Source: Cyanidiococcus yangmingshanensis
Lineage: Eukaryota; Rhodophyta; Bangiophyceae; Cyanidiales; Cyanidiaceae
DNA: 64,000 nt
Direction of reading: 5' to 3'
NCBI GenBank assembly: GCA_013995675.1
Contig: VWRR01000002.1
Location: forward strand, 682,001 to 746,000
A program made the translations under genes and the position numbers. How positions within the stretch are numbered: position 1 is the first letter of the stretch; every line of letters starts with the position of its first letter. The notes beneath the pieces were generated by a model that was given only the letters and a program-made list of their open reading frames with translations, was not told where the DNA came from and did no database searches. Of the stretch, positions 10,401 through 22,690 are shown piece by piece.

Positions 10401-13400
10401 CGAGTCGTTTCGGTTGCCAGGAGAGAGTCAGAAAATTGACCGGATCATGCAAGCGTTTGCCAACCATTACTTTGTTCAGAATCGTGGAGCTAGGTTGCCG
10501 TTGGCCTCGGCCGACGCGACCCATGTACTCAGTTTCGCGATCATTATGTTGAATACCGACCAGCATCATGACCAAGTGAAGCACCGAATGACGGTGAATG
10601 ACTTTATTCGTAATAACCGCGGACTCAATGACGGGAAAGATTTGCCCTCGGACTACTTGAGCGGCATCTATGAACGCATTCAGCAGAGTGAAATTCGCCT
10701 CAGTGACGATCACGGACTCACTGCTCTAGACGCTGTGCATTGGGAGGCGCAGCTGCGTACTCAGGAACAACTGGAACGCGTTCGACCTGGCCGACTCGAG
10801 CTCTCAGGAGATAGGCGGCAGGACTGCACAAACGCTTCTCCAGCTCGTTTGGCCGTCAGTCCTAGCAAGTTATGGGTCCCGTTTGGTTGCGCTCATCTTG
10901 CCTCCAGTCGTTCAACGTCATAGCGATGTAGACGGAGATGATTCGACCAACCGTGATGATGATCAAGTTCGTCGCGCTGCCTACAGCAGCAACATCATCA
11001 ACAACAGCAATAACAAGAACACCGTCGACGATACAGATTTTGTAGATGATGAGGATCGAAGCCTTCTCGACGATGACGACAGCGTCGACGGCTTTTCCAG
11101 CGGATACCGTGCTGCGAAGCGCTGGCTCGCTCGTCTGGAGCACTGGAAGGCCACCATCGTCGACGACCAGGGGGAATGGCGATGTCGGTATCGGACGAAA
11201 GCGGAACTCGTCCAAGTTTGTGTGCGACTGCTCTACCGTCTCGGGTGGACTGCCTACATTTTGGATGCGCCGACGGTCCTCGCTAGCGTCATAGAGACGC
11301 TTAGCTTGACGACTGGTTTATTGGATGATCGATGGCCCGTTGCAGGTGCCGCCCAAACGACCAGTGTATCAACGAAACCAGTCTCGCTGATGGAAGCGGA
11401 CCTCACCTGGACGCTGATTGATCGCTGGGAGCGTGCCCCACTTGCCTCTCGATCTTGTGCCTGGCTTGGACGACATCGCGGAGCCCAGCAGGTGTTGGTC
11501 ACCGTCTTTGGCTTGGCATCGCGTTGTGTTTCGGGTCTGAATCAGACGGCCTGGTTTGCGCTCATCGCGCTCCACCTCCGTCTTGTGGAGATGCGACTCA
11601 CTAGTCCGCTATTGATGTGCGGTCCCGCTGCGAGCTCCTTACCGATCATATGCCTTTCTGATGGCACCGAACTATTGACAGGAGGGTTGGCTCCACGTTG
11701 GGCTTGTATTTTGCGGGATCTGGTCGTTGAAAAATGGCTTGCGGACGAGAATTCAACAACACAGGTGCTACCCATGATAGGCTATAAGCGGAGTTGGGCG
11801 CTGCTTTATTATGTGGAGAATCGGAAGCAGCGCTCGAGCGACACTGCCAAGCATCATGCTACCTATTGTGATTCTCCTCGAGCTGCAACGCGTGGAATTG
11901 GGCGCCAAACCGAACATGATTGTGCTGCATGCATGCCGTCGAGTCGCCGAATGGTTTCGCGAGTACTGGACGGGAGGCCTGGACGGACTCGCCTCCCATG
12001 CCGAACTCGTTCGAGACGGACACAAATCCACTAGACGGGCGTGAACCGACCCCACAACCGCAGAGCAATGGTGGCGGCTTCATCGCTGCGCTGCTGACTG
12101 GCATTGGTCTCGGCTTTGGAAGTACCCAGCACATCTCCAGTGATGAGAACAACTGGAAAGAAACCGATTCAGGTCAGGTGAGGGAGTCAGGAGGATCGTT
12201 TCGTAGAGCGGGCTCGTTACGTGACCTGAAGCGAACGCTCTCTGATCCAGAGGACGACCTCTTGGACTTGGACGTTACGAATGCTTGCATCCCTGCGACG
12301 ACGGCGCATCCTGTAGACGGCGAGGACTCATCGAATGCAGAGAAGAGGTCAACGGTATCACAGCGCGAGTCGGAACCTCGACGTCGGCTCGCCATGGAGG
12401 ACTCTTGGGATCTCGTGAGAGCCGTTCTACCGCGTTACTTGCGCAGGACCGATGACGATGCAGAGGCCCGTCTTCTGGCCCGCTATTGTCTTGTATGGAC
12501 AGCGGCCGACGCAAATCTCTTTGAACCCTCACGATGGAAGGATGCTTCGACCGCGCTTTTGAAGGCCCTTCAAGTCGCAGCAGAATGGGCCTTTGGCTTA
12601 CAGGCGTCATCCCTTGGTGAGCGCCCGAGCCCTCAACGTGCGGTGACCGCCACGAGAGGACACGGGGCGTCTATCGATGCCGACGATCTCGAACAGCGCT
12701 GGTTTCCTCGCCGAGCACTACGAATACACGCTAGGCGGGCACACGACTATGCGATTTGGCGACGAGCGTGGCTCCTTGAACACCTCTCCTTGGTGATTCT
12801 GAGCGATCCTGTACGGATGCAGCGTCACTGGCGAATGATTCACGACCTGGTCCATATGGAGCTGGTAACCTTGGTTGATCAGCCGCTCTTGTCCTTGGAA
12901 TGTGCTATTTTTGCGTTGCTTAGACTGGCGACGGGCTTTCTCCCTCTTGCCAAGACCGCTGCTGAGGACGACAATGATGAAGACAACAACAACAACAACA
13001 ACAATACGCTTATCGAGTCTGTGTTTCGGGATCTTCGTCTCCTGATTCCGCTACCATCCACGACTTTTTCGGCCATCAGTTTGCCGATCGTTGCTGGACT
13101 GCACCGTGTTCTGGAGCAACATTCGTCCTCGATTCCACCTGAGGACGGCTGGCAAACCATATGCATTCTGTTGGAGCATGGCTTACGGCAGGCGGAGCCT
13201 TGTTCGCAAACCGCATGGCACGCGCTCACGCTTCTGCTGAAGATGATCGAACGCCATCGGGAGGCAGAAGCACCACAGTTTCCAGACACTTCGTTTGATG
13301 AAGTGCTCCTGCTGTGTCTGGAGGCACTCCTGACCGTGATGGAACAACCGAATGTGAATCGAGCGCGTGCTGCAGCCGCATCGATATATCCAGTTTTTCG

Positions 13401-14310
13401 TCGAGCGCTCGACAGGTGCAGCGCGACGGGCTCAACGGCTCCGGATCGATGGTTGCCGGTCGCGGGTCGGCTCGCTCAACGTGTTACTTCGCATGGGGCG
13501 CTTTCGGTTCGTCACGAAGCGCTGGTTGTGCTGGAACGTATCCTCATGGAGCCGCCATGGCAGAGGCTGTCGGAGACTCAACGCCAATATCTTTTTTCGG
13601 GAGTGTTGTTGCCTCTGGCTGAGTCGCTGCAGCTCGCTTTGATCAATGGAACGATACCGAAAGATGATCCAACGCTGTTGGAGCGCTCCCTCATTCGACT
13701 TGTGATGATCCTGAACCGAAATTGGCTACTCCATCATACTTTATGGCGAGATCCAGGTCCGTCGTTGCTGTCCGAGTGGTGGATGCGGCTCCTTGACGTG
13801 CTCTGTGGCCTCTACGCCCTCGCCACCATGCGCTATTCGAGTCGTGGAAACTCTCCGCCCTTTCCGAGTCGACGCACAAGTGAGTACGCATCTCTGCTGG
13901 GTTCTGAAACGCTCGCGGAACACATCAGCGAGACGCTGAAGAACACCCTCCTGGTGATGGTCACGAACGGCTTTCTGCTTCCGCCAACCGAGACCTGTAG
14001 CGAAGAACGAGAGCCATCACCATCGGCGCCCGAGGAGGAGGTCGCTGCAAGTCGCTGGTCGAATACCTTTGCTAAGCTGGCGCCCCTGTTTCCAGATCTG
14101 GAGGAGGAGCTTTGGGGCCTCATGGCAAGGGCACGCACTCAAGCAACGCCAGTTCGCAACACTGGTATGGCGACAGAGCCTGCATCGGAGGGTGCCTCGG
14201 AGGCGCTGGGATCCGCACCTAGTTCTGCGACCGTCGTTACACTCGTGATGGAGGGATCTCTGACCAACATTGATGGCACGACGGAACGAGTCTCAGACTC
14301 GAAGGAGTAG
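7483..14310 (+). CDS. Large ARF guanine-nucleotide exchange factor (GBF1/GNOM type), split over four segments
   Basis: Large Sec7-domain GEFs load ARF GTPases with GTP at the Golgi and endosomes to start coat assembly. From the ATG at 7483 the first segment carries N-terminal DCB/HUS-like helices (for example VNFLRLLETIVQVGFVPLG). A full Sec7 domain follows at about residues 885-1075, with FLRHTPELDKALIGQVIG and FRLPGESQKIDRIMQAFA, whose Glu near residue 979 is the catalytic glutamate. Helical HDS-type repeats follow in two further frames, and the last segment (frame 1 again) runs to 14310. Three switches, near 10745-10800, 11765-11860 and 11990-12040, each skip one base. Asn/Asp-rich low-complexity tracts occur at 10980-11060 and 12970-13010. 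About 2,275 codons is somewhat longer than GNOM or GBF1. Confidence 0.85.
12984..13006 (+). repeat. AAC trinucleotide microsatellite inside the ARF-GEF
   Basis: A run of AAC triplets encodes a short poly-Asn stretch between helical repeats. It preserves the frame and probably lies in a surface loop. Confidence 0.8.
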
Positions 14311-14967
14311 CAGCGAATCCATTGGTGCTGGGAGATGTCATTGACGCGGACTCGTCTGATGGGGGCTATGCTACGTCATCATTTCGGACATGAGGCGTCT
14401 CGTTGGGCGTCGATGCCGAAACAAAACGATGGATGATTCAAGCGGATTGGAGACGAAGCTGCTTTTTCTCTCAACGAGACACCACTGCATGACTCTATGA
14501 TGCGACTTGGTCGAATGCCTCCTCATCGACGTGACCGAAACGAATCTGAATGACGAATAAATGCTGGATAACGTCCAGATTCGTAAACAAACCATGATAC
14601 CAAGCTTGTCAGGATTCTTGGCAGTGCAGGAGGGCGCGCACGGGCTGCGAACCGTTGGTCCTGCTCGATTCCAAAACCCCAGTAGCAAGCTGATCCACTC
14701 TGAAGAATCGAAACTTTATGAAACGACGTGGAGCCTGGCATAGTCGGAACAGTTCCGCTGACTCGGGACATCACCGCAGGACACGTTCGCGCTAGGAGAT
14801 TGTTTGGGGGGGCGAGCGCAATCATCGATCCTTGGGCAGCTGTCCACGTCTAGGTTCGAGGCATCCTGGAGTGACGTGAACTCGGCATCGACATCGCCAA
14901 GAGATTCTGGTTCAAACGGCCTTGCTCGTCTACGGGGCATAATGCTCGTTTGCGCGGCGACTCGTCT
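14311..14967. other. Intergenic between convergent ARF-GEF and ZIP genes
   Basis: No gene recognised; only short open frames that do not look coding. A run of seven G lies near 14807-14813. Confidence 0.5.
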
Positions 14968-15936
14968 TCAGAGGAGATGCTCGACACCCAGAATGCTGAC
15001 TAAACCGCCAACGAGGCCCGTGATTTGCCATCCACTCCGGTACGCATGCTGCTGACGTGCGCTGAGTGGCTTGGTGCCCCCTCCAGTCGATGAGTAGAAT
15101 GGCGGCATGCTCTGCATTTGGGCCATTAGACTCGTTGTGGCGAGATAGAGAAGCCCACCGGCCGCAAACGGAAGCACGCGACTGCGCATCGCTTCAAGCA
15201 TCTCCGGAGCAGCCTTCTGAACGAATGATTCACGCTCATGCCCGATTGTCCAGTAGACTCCAAACAAGGCGACCGTCCCACCGACGGCACTCAGCGCACA
15301 AACCAAGTTCAGGAAGAGTGCGCGCATGGGCGTGAACCCCGCTTGAACAAGAATGAGAAAGTCGCCCACCTCTTGGGGAACTTCATGAAGCCACACCGCC
15401 ACTGTGGTTGTGATTCCTATTCGCCGCTGGGTTAAAAACGCAGCTCCAATCGCCATCCCATCGACAAAGTTATGCACTGCGTCTGCTGCCAAGTTCAACC
15501 AGCCAACGGTGGCTACCGACGACGACGATGGTGTCTGTCGCTCCTTTCGTTTCGAGGATTCATGGTTGGCGTTGGCGTTCACCGGAACGAGCTGCAGCCA
15601 TTGAATCAGTTTTTCCAGCAGAAAAAAGGTAAAGAGGCCCAGTAACAGGCCCCCGGAGGCAGTATACGAGTGCTTATGACCGTGTGCGTCAGATCGATGG
15701 GTTTCGTGAACGCCCTCCGCGAAGCAGCTCGGGAGCAAGTGAAGCGCAACGTCAGCCAGCAAGGCCCCAGCAGCGAAACCACGTCCGACTTCATTCAGAG
15801 AGCGCGACCAAAGTGACCCACCCTGTCGTAGCTGTCGTCCGAACGGTAAACAGACCAACGCCGCCACTGCCGTTGCGGAAGCTGAAACCAGCGCGCCCGC
15901 CACAGACTCTACAAACGCGTCCCAGATCAGGTCCAT
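14968..15936 (-). CDS. ZIP-family zinc/metal transporter (LIV-1/ZIP7-ZIP13-like)
   Basis: A 322-residue polytopic membrane protein that would move Zn2+ or another divalent metal into the cytosol from outside or from an organelle. Both metal-site helices are present: HNFVDG in the LNLAADAVHNFVDGMAIG helix (residues 155-160) and HEVPQE in VWLHEVPQEVGDF (184-189). The second matches the LIV-1 subfamily motif HEVPHE, except that the second His is replaced by Gln. A short His-rich loop lies at residues 76-89, and a Ser-rich hydrophilic loop separates two blocks of membrane helices. ATG at 15936; frame intact. The relation to ZIP7/ZIP13 would suit an ER or Golgi membrane, but that is inference. Confidence 0.9.
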   Translation of the reverse strand: MDLIWDAFVESVAGALVSASATAVAALVCLPFGRQLRQGGSLWSRSLNEVGRGFAAGALLADVALHLLPSCFAEGVHETHRSDAHGHKHSYTASGGLLLGLFTFFLLEKLIQWLQLVPVNANANHESSKRKERQTPSSSSVATVGWLNLAADAVHNFVDGMAIGAAFLTQRRIGITTTVAVWLHEVPQEVGDFLILVQAGFTPMRALFLNLVCALSAVGGTVALFGVYWTIGHERESFVQKAAPEMLEAMRSRVLPFAAGGLLYLATTSLMAQMQSMPPFYSSTGGGTKPLSARQQHAYRSGWQITGLVGGLVSILGVEHLL

Positions 15937-17443
15937 GGAGAGCGACGCTTCTAGATGACTATAGCAGTATGGCCAACTACTTTCCTAGTCTACCGGATCG
16001 GGACTATTTCGCACGTCGTGCAGCGTCTCAAGGCAAGCCAGACGGCGTCTGCGGGCACGATAGCGCACGGTCGAGCGCTTCCACGCCACCTTCTCGTCTC
16101 GGCCTGCGCGTTGGCCGAAAACCACGGCACTATGCCTCCGATGCTCAGAATTCAACACTTGTCCCGATTCAGAGAACACGCGCCCCTTTTTTTCGAAGGA
16201 GCGCCTCTCGCCAGCGTGGTCGAAACGCTGCTAATGAAACCGATTCGCCACCAACGGGCGGCCTACCCGCACCCGCATTGTCCACCTAAGCATCCGTCCA
16301 GGTTCGAATCCCTCAAGTGATGGTGCCAAGGTTCGTCAGTAGAGTACCCTAATGCCCGCTCGAAGGATCATTCCGAGCTACTCGATGATGTAACAGTTGA
16401 AACGAAAGATGGACGAATGCTCTGGTTGGAAGGTCCGCTTGGGACGGCCGAACCAAAGGCACGCTTCCTGTCACTGATGCGGCATTGTGGTGAATCACTC
16501 AAAAGCCACTTGTTTCAACAAGAATATCATATCCAAAGTTGCTGTTCATGGCGGCCCTGAACTGTCATCCATTCAAAGAGTGGTCTCGAAAAAAGCACGA
16601 TCAGCCTCTGACACTAGACGCGAACATTTTATCCAGATATTCACAGACAAGCGTCTCACACCGAGATGCCGACGTGAAGCTAGATCAGGGTACATCATTC
16701 CTTTGTACCAGAGGCCGAATGCATACGGCCACTCCACGAAACCAAATCGTAGACAAATGGTTGATCTACGATCGGTCGTGAAACATAGAGGCGCTCAAAA
16801 ACTTTCGGTGGAGCATTCATTCTACGGAGGGACAACAACATACGCCACAACCGTTCCATCCGATGAAATGAGTGACTGCATTGGAATGCTCCTTGTTGCG
16901 CTCAGATTCGATGAAGATGCATCGCTACGGCCATCGACAACGATGACGCAACGTGTGTTCCTCGGCGGGTCCGTTTTCGGGCACAGCGCCCCCAATGCAT
17001 CGACATGCGTACGCGCGCAACGGATCGATTTCCTCAACGCCTGCTGGCGGGAGACACGCACGCCTTCGATTCGCCGCGCATCCTGCCGAGGATCGGTCCA
17101 CGATGCCTGCTGCTGACGTGTCCACAACCTGGCGGCAGGCCGCGTGCCGTCGCGTGTCCACCACGTGTCCGTTGGCGTTCCAGCAGCATCTGCACGCGAT
17201 GCCGCATTTGTCAATGCAGACACGTGGCATATGGTGGTGACGAGGGAATCCCGCCATCGTCTGCCAGCCGCGCCATATGATCGCGCTTCTGGCGTATCGA
17301 GCGCTGTATAGGTGACGACGCCTTGGCACCGACTGATATTGTTCAAAGGTTGCTTCGCAGAAGAACATCGCTAGGTTGACAACCAGCTCAAGGTACTCTT
17401 TCCAGGGCCTGCCGTTGGGGTGCGGCAGTTTCGATGGACTCGT
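15937..17443. other. Long intergenic region, divergent promoters of ZIP and zinc-finger genes
   Basis: No gene is supported. A 209-codon plus-strand frame at 16487-17116 starts at GTG and shows no domain. A perfect tRNA B-box-like string at about 16300-16310 has no pairing T-stem and no matching acceptor or D-arm, so I do not call a tRNA. Around 17117-17180 several copies of GTGTCCAC-like words occur. Confidence 0.45.
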
Positions 17444-18251
17444 ATGGCGTCTTGGGGGTTGGCGAATATGCCGCTAGCGCAATCTCCGACGCATCTTTAC
17501 TTGAAGGGTAAGCAGCTTGGGCGCAAGTCGACTGTGCCCGCACGCGTAGAGCTTTCGACGAACGGACTCTTTGCTGAGAGGGAGCTTGGAGAGTCGGCTC
17601 CGGACCCGTCTGTGAACCACTCTAAAAGCAATAAAGATTTATCTGTCGTCAACGCGGATACCGTAATAGCGATCAGTCCAGCACCAGCGTCCAACAGGGC
17701 CTCATCCGTATCGCTTACGAAATGTCCTTGGTGTGGCAAACAACTCTCTGGTCGGACTAGCGTCCTACAAGCATGTTCGTGTTGTGCATTTCCGGCGCCG
17801 TGACCATGTATGTGACACGTGCGGAGCGCGTTTCACGGAGCGCAATCTCATGTTACGGCACGTTCGAGCCGTGCACGAACGAAGGTACGATTATTCCTGC
17901 GAGACGTGTGGTGCAAAGTATCGATCTGCCAAGGGCCTTCATGCGCACCGACGCTCTATTCACATGGGTATTCGACCGTTTCTCTGTCGCTACTGCGAGA
18001 AGCGATTCTTGACTAGTTTTCACTGCGAAGCGCACGAACGCGGCGTCCATCTGAATCTTCGCGATCACGCCTGTCCGCAATGCGATTATCGGGCGACGAC
18101 CCGCGTTGGACTGCTGTCCCACATTCGTCGGATGCACGACGGCATCCGACGGGAGCCATGCCCCGAATGCGGGCGCTCCTTTCGAAGCATCGAAACACTA
18201 CAGCGGCACCTGCGTCAGTTTCACCGATGGGGAGATTCAGATTTCTGGTGA
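17444..18251 (+). CDS. C2H2 zinc-finger protein with six fingers, split over two frames
   Basis: A probable DNA- or RNA-binding protein. After a Ser-rich N-terminus there is a first finger beginning CPWCGKQLSGRTS in one frame. Its histidine half (YKHVRVVH) continues in the next frame. Five more fingers follow with CX2C and HX4H spacing: CDTCGARF, CETCGAKY, CRYCEKRF, CPQCDYRA and CPECGRSF. If one C of the CC at 17764-17765 is dropped, finger 1 has the exact CX2CX12HX4H spacing, so the break falls inside one gene. The ATG at 17444 is chosen because the longer frame opens at GTG. Linkers differ from the TGEKP type, so targets cannot be guessed. Confidence 0.8.
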
Positions 18252-18667
18252 GCGGTCCCGCAGGTCCGATGACCACAAAGGCTGACTGGACAGGATCCGA
18301 GTACCGGCTGCACGTCAACGAGACCGAGCTCTCGGAGTCGTCTCGGATCCAAGATTTCGCCCGGGTTATTTTGTTCCTATGCAGCAGCGATTGGGTTGGC
18401 GCGGCTGCTGCAGGGAAATGTGCGTTCCTTTTTCGCGTCCTGGCAAGACGCCTCAAGATGCAGCTTCTTCTTCAAGAGCGTAGCGACAAAAATCGCAAGT
18501 GCCGCGATTCTTTTACAGGGTAAACCAAGTGATACGGTGTGTGCGGCGATGGCTATTCCTATGTTGATCGAATCGCTTACGTCCCGATAGGTTATCATCG
18601 AGCGGAGCAGCTCTGTGGCATAAACAGGTCACGCTGCGACAACGATTCCGTCTGTTGCCTGATACGC
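18252..18667. other. Intergenic between convergent zinc-finger and Toc GTPase genes
   Basis: No gene recognised in this interval. Confidence 0.5.
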
Positions 18668-20191
18668 TTAGTGTTTTTTCTTCCGACTTTGCGGGTGCTC
18701 GCTTTGGTCCTCTTGCTTTTCATTGGGATCATCGCGAATCTCGAGCTGATACATCCGCACCATTTCTGGGTTCTCCTTCTCAGTGTACCAGTATTCGACG
18801 AAGCGACCATCGGGGCTTTCGATCCGCTCGACGTTGAGCTCTTCGGGGTCAACTTGACCAGGGCGGTTGCGTAGTCGATTCACAAAATCATCATTACCGT
18901 TGGCCTCGAAGAACGAATCTTCGTCCTCTTCGATACCTGGGGTGTAGAGGCGGTGATCATTCGCCCTGCGGGCCGCTATAGCGAGCGGACTGTTGGCATC
19001 TCGTTCAATCGGCTGAGGCACATGTGGTCGCGGATTGTATCGCTCGCGTTCCTGGTGAATCAGGTAGCTGCGCAGCAGCATGGCTCCGACGAATTGTCCA
19101 ACCCGTCGAAACCAGGGATTTGCGAGCGCCGCCTGCAACTGCGAGCGCGGGTACCGGTCTTCCGCTCGCGGTCGGCGACGATCAAAGATGTAGATGTGCA
19201 CAGGATCACAATCAGGATCTTTCTCCAGATAGAAAAGATCCGCCTCTGTAGGAAAGATGAATTGTCGAACACCATCGTACAACCTTGTCATCCAGGGCGT
19301 ATCATCAGGCAATTTTCGTTCACCGGTCTCTTCGATCACCGCGCACTTGCTCGAATTCTCTGCGATAAAAACTGGAATTCGTACGGCACGGAGCGGTCCC
19401 GTGAGGCGCTCTACCAGTGCATGCACATAATCTTGACGGCCGCGTAGATATTCGGGATAACTTAACGTGCCAGGTGGCAATGACTGACCGTGCGTAAACA
19501 CGAAAATCATATGTTGAAGTACGTCGATACCGAAGAACTCCACGAGCACTTTCCAGTTCTGATAGTCCACCAGATCAAGTCGAGTCTCATCGAGGCGCAT
19601 CACGTAGAGAATCGCATGAATCGAACGCAGATACGGGTGCTCCTCGCTTCCGCGTGCGGCCACAAACTGTCGAATTCGCTGAACTTGACGTCGGCACGCC
19701 TCCAGTCCCGTTCGTGTACATGGTGCTATCCCTGGTGTGTCGATAAACTCGAGCGCAACCGACTCGATCTGTCGAGCGCAGACATGTGGTGCTGTCGTGC
19801 CTCGTTCCCATGCAGAGACAGAACACAGGTTTTCGTTCAGCAAGGAGTTGATCAGGGACGACTTGCCCACACCAGGTGCACCCAAAACGAGAAATCGCAA
19901 ACGAGTCACCTGCTGACGCTCAGTCGCCAACGCTAGGCGCATTATCGCTCCAACTGTCGGTTCCGGAATATCCTCTAGCGCCAGCACTTGTTCTTCGTAG
20001 ATATCGGAGTCTTCAAGAGGGTGCGGTAGGACGTCCGTGGCCAAAAACAGAGGCAATGAGCGCCGCGCTGCGGGACCCGGCTCCTCACTCGAACCGGGCG
20101 GCTCGATTTCTCCCCGTCTCGCTACGTCCGGTTCAAGAGCCGGATCGTCTTGTTCCTTGGAGTGCCGAGCACGCGACTCGGTGCGCTCCAT
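18668..20191 (-). CDS. Toc34/Toc159-family chloroplast import GTPase
   Basis: A GTPase of the plastid outer envelope that receives preproteins at the TOC translocon. The 507-residue product has an acidic, low-complexity N-terminus and an AIG1/Toc-type G domain. Its P-loop is GAPGVGKSS (residues 104-112), followed by a switch region with GTTAP, DTPG (151-154), the family-specific FVFTHGQSLPP in place of a NKxD motif, and ENSSKC near the G5 position. These replacements are typical of Toc34/Toc159. A modestly hydrophobic segment (RVGQFVGAMLLRSYLI) follows the G domain, and the tail is charged and ends SRKKKH. There is no large M-domain as in plant Toc159. ATG at 20191; frame intact. Confidence 0.85.
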   Translation of the reverse strand: MERTESRARHSKEQDDPALEPDVARRGEIEPPGSSEEPGPAARRSLPLFLATDVLPHPLEDSDIYEEQVLALEDIPEPTVGAIMRLALATERQQVTRLRFLVLGAPGVGKSSLINSLLNENLCSVSAWERGTTAPHVCARQIESVALEFIDTPGIAPCTRTGLEACRRQVQRIRQFVAARGSEEHPYLRSIHAILYVMRLDETRLDLVDYQNWKVLVEFFGIDVLQHMIFVFTHGQSLPPGTLSYPEYLRGRQDYVHALVERLTGPLRAVRIPVFIAENSSKCAVIEETGERKLPDDTPWMTRLYDGVRQFIFPTEADLFYLEKDPDCDPVHIYIFDRRRPRAEDRYPRSQLQAALANPWFRRVGQFVGAMLLRSYLIHQERERYNPRPHVPQPIERDANSPLAIAARRANDHRLYTPGIEEDEDSFFEANGNDDFVNRLRNRPGQVDPEELNVERIESPDGRFVEYWYTEKENPEMVRMYQLEIRDDPNEKQEDQSEHPQSRKKKH

Positions 20192-21226
20192 TCAAGCATC
20201 CAGGGCGCGTAGGGTCTCGGTCGAAAACCTGACCGCTACACACCGCTCTCACGTTTTATGGGCCCGGTCGTCCACTGCGCTGTCTGATCAACAACCTGCT
20301 GTCTTCAATAAAATCGAGGTTGCGTATTCGCTCTAGCAGATCTATGCACGTCCGATCGGTAGAGAATAATAACCCCCACAAAGGACGAGGTTGCGCGCCC
20401 CCGTACATAGCGCGCGCCGACAAGACGGGTGAGCGAGCGTTTCGCCCAACGCGTCATCCGCAATGGAACAACTGCCTCCATGAACCCAGATACAACAAAG
20501 TGAACACTCCCCAAATACCTGCATTATATTTGGGGGCTTTTGAACATGGACGCATCAAATCGGACCATGTACAATCTCGGAGGTCGCCCGTTGGGTACTC
20601 CAGAACGGGTTTCGTCGATGCGATGGACTGGGACATCCCTCGACCTCGCATCGCATCAGACTCGCTCTCGCTGTGATGCTGCATGCAACGCGTACTTGTA
20701 AAGCGCTCCACGGGGAAATGCGTAGACCATACGATGGAACCAATTGGCGCAGGAAACCGGACGCCATGAAGCACGCTCTTCCGATGCGCTCTGATCGATC
20801 GACGACGAGCATCTGCATCCGACTCGACGACGAGAGGCATCCCCAATTGGTCCCTCTGGCGCTTCACGAGCCGCTGATCGAAAAAGACGCTCACGACCAT
20901 ATCGATATCTTCCAATACGAATCAACAACACGCTTTCCAAATTCAATCCATAAAATTTACGCCCAATCTAATCAGAATCTTGCGAAACTCTATCGATGAA
21001 ACGTATCCATGAGCAAGCATTCGTCCGGATGATCGAAGGCGTCGTTGGCGCGCGCACCCGGCACGCATCGAGATGCGTCGGCCGCTCGCCGATGCGGCGC
21101 TCGCCTACGCGGCGGCCCATGGACAGGATCACCCGGGCGACGCCGCGCTCGCTGAGCACACACGCACTGCCCTGATCGTCAACCACGGGATGCGTGTATC
21201 ATTCGTAGTGCGTTCTGGTTGTAAGC
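20192..21226. other. Intergenic, divergent promoters of Toc GTPase and GSA genes
   Basis: No gene recognised. Short frames on both strands look noncoding. A GC-rich stretch with small inverted repeats lies near 21050-21125. Confidence 0.5.
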
Positions 21227-22690
21227 ATGTTCGTCGTAACGAGTTTGTCTGCTTCCACTCTGATCCCTACTCGTGGTTCACTTCATTCTTTTCGACGAAA
21301 ACATGTTCAACGTTGGGGTATGACTCGTCCGCAGGAGCTGAGGCGACGGGTCGTGTCGCGGACGAGCACGGACCTTGTGGCGGTCGCTTCGGAGCGTCGG
21401 TTGAACACGCAGCGCTCCGAGGAGCTCATGCGTGATGCGGTTACGGTCATGCCTGGGGGTGTGTCTTCACCAGTGCGTGCATTCCGATCGGTGGACGGTA
21501 ACCCAATTGTGTTCGAGTCAACCAAAGGGAGTAAGATTGTTGATGTGGACGGGAACGAGTACATTGACTATGTGCTCTCGTTCGGGCCGTCTGTTGTTGG
21601 TAGTGCGAACGATGAGGTTATCGAAGCGGTGACTGCGCAGGCACGAAAGGGTTTGTCGTTTGGTGCTCCTTCCTATTTGGAGAACCAGTTGGCGCACGCG
21701 ATTGTGGAAGCGGTCCCCAGCGCTGAGCTGGTTCGTTTCGTGAGCAGCGGCACCGAGGCGTGCATCTCGGCGGCGCGCCTGATGCGCGCCTACACTGGCC
21801 GCGAGAAGATTGTGAAAATGACCGGATGCTATCATGGTCACGGCGATAGTTTCTTGGTATCTGCGGGGTCGGGCGTGGCAACGCTGGGCCTCTCTGACTC
21901 ACCTGGTGTTTTGAAGAGTGTCGCTTCGGCAACCATTGTCGTGCCGTACAATGATATTGAGGCGATCCGCGAGGTCTTCCGGCAACATCCGGGGGAGATT
22001 GCAGGCGTGTTCCTCGAACCCGTGGTTGGTAACAGCGGGTTTATTCTTCCTCGTCCAGGCTATTTGGCCGAGCTTCGTGAGATCACTCGCCAAGATGGAG
22101 CACTTTTACTTTTCGACGAAGTCATGACAGGGTTCCGCATCAGCTATGGTGGAGCCCAGCACCATTTCGGGGTCACACCGGATCTGACGACGCTCGGAAA
22201 GGTCATTGGTGGGGGTTACCCCGTGGGTGCCTACGCTGGTCCTCGCCATATCATGGAGATGGTTGCGCCAGCCGGTCCGATGTATCAGGCAGGGACGCTG
22301 AGTGGATCGCCCGTCGGCATGGCTGCCGGGCTCAAGACACTGGAAATTCTGCGCCGGCCTGGCGCCTACGAGTATCTGGATCGGATTACCAAGCATCTTG
22401 TGGATGGACTCTTGGCGGCAGCTCGGTCCTATGGCCACGACGTCTATGGTGGTTCGCTTTTTTCCATGTGGGGAATGTTCTTCACGAAAGGACCGGTGCA
22501 CAGCTTTGAAGAGGCCAAAAAATCGGACACGGAAAAGTTCAAAAAGTTTCATCGCGGAATGCTAGAAGAGGGCGTGTACCTGGCTCCATCGCAGTTTGAG
22601 GCTGGATTCACCTCGCTCGCGCACACCGACGAGGATATTGAGCGAACCATTGAGGCGGCTCGCCGCGTGCTCGCTCGCATCCCTGCCTAG
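21227..22690 (+). CDS. GSA: Glutamate-1-semialdehyde 2,1-aminomutase
   Basis: A PLP enzyme that converts glutamate-1-semialdehyde to 5-aminolevulinate, the plastid entry step to haem, chlorophyll and bilins. The 487-residue protein has an N-terminal extension of about 55 residues rich in Ser, Arg and Thr with a Phe near the start, consistent with a plastid transit peptide. The mature part starts near [20 protein letters not shown]. The PLP-binding lysine is in [17 protein letters not shown] (about residue 325). The [15 protein letters not shown] and [11 protein letters not shown] blocks are all present. The frame is intact and the length is normal. Confidence 0.98.
   Translation: MFVVTSLSASTLIPTRGSLHSFRRKHVQRWGMTRPQELRRRVVSRTSTDLVAVASERRLNTQRSEELMRDAVTVMPGGVSSPVRAFRSVDGNPIVFESTKGSKIVDVDGNEYIDYVLSFGPSVVGSANDEVIEAVTAQARKGLSFGAPSYLENQLAHAIVEAVPSAELVRFVSSGTEACISAARLMRAYTGREKIVKMTGCYHGHGDSFLVSAGSGVATLGLSDSPGVLKSVASATIVVPYNDIEAIREVFRQHPGEIAGVFLEPVVGNSGFILPRPGYLAELREITRQDGALLLFDEVMTGFRISYGGAQHHFGVTPDLTTLGKVIGGGYPVGAYAGPRHIMEMVAPAGPMYQAGTLSGSPVGMAAGLKTLEILRRPGAYEYLDRITKHLVDGLLAAARSYGHDVYGGSLFSMWGMFFTKGPVHSFEEAKKSDTEKFKKFHRGMLEEGVYLAPSQFEAGFTSLAHTDEDIERTIEAARRVLARIPA

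Noticed and set aside
7483-14310. Spliceosomal introns as the explanation for frame changes in the ARF-GEF and other split genes
   Set aside because: Conserved protein sequence continues across the switches with overlapping open frames and no intervening noncoding stretch or splice-site-bounded insert.
16296-16320. tRNA B-box GGTTCGAATCC on the plus strand, possibly half of a permuted tRNA
   Set aside because: The bases flanking the loop do not pair as a T-stem, and no matching acceptor strand or convincing D-arm is found upstream or downstream.
16487-17116. 209-codon plus-strand open frame
   Set aside because: Starts at GTG, has no domain, and its composition looks like random translation of noncoding DNA.
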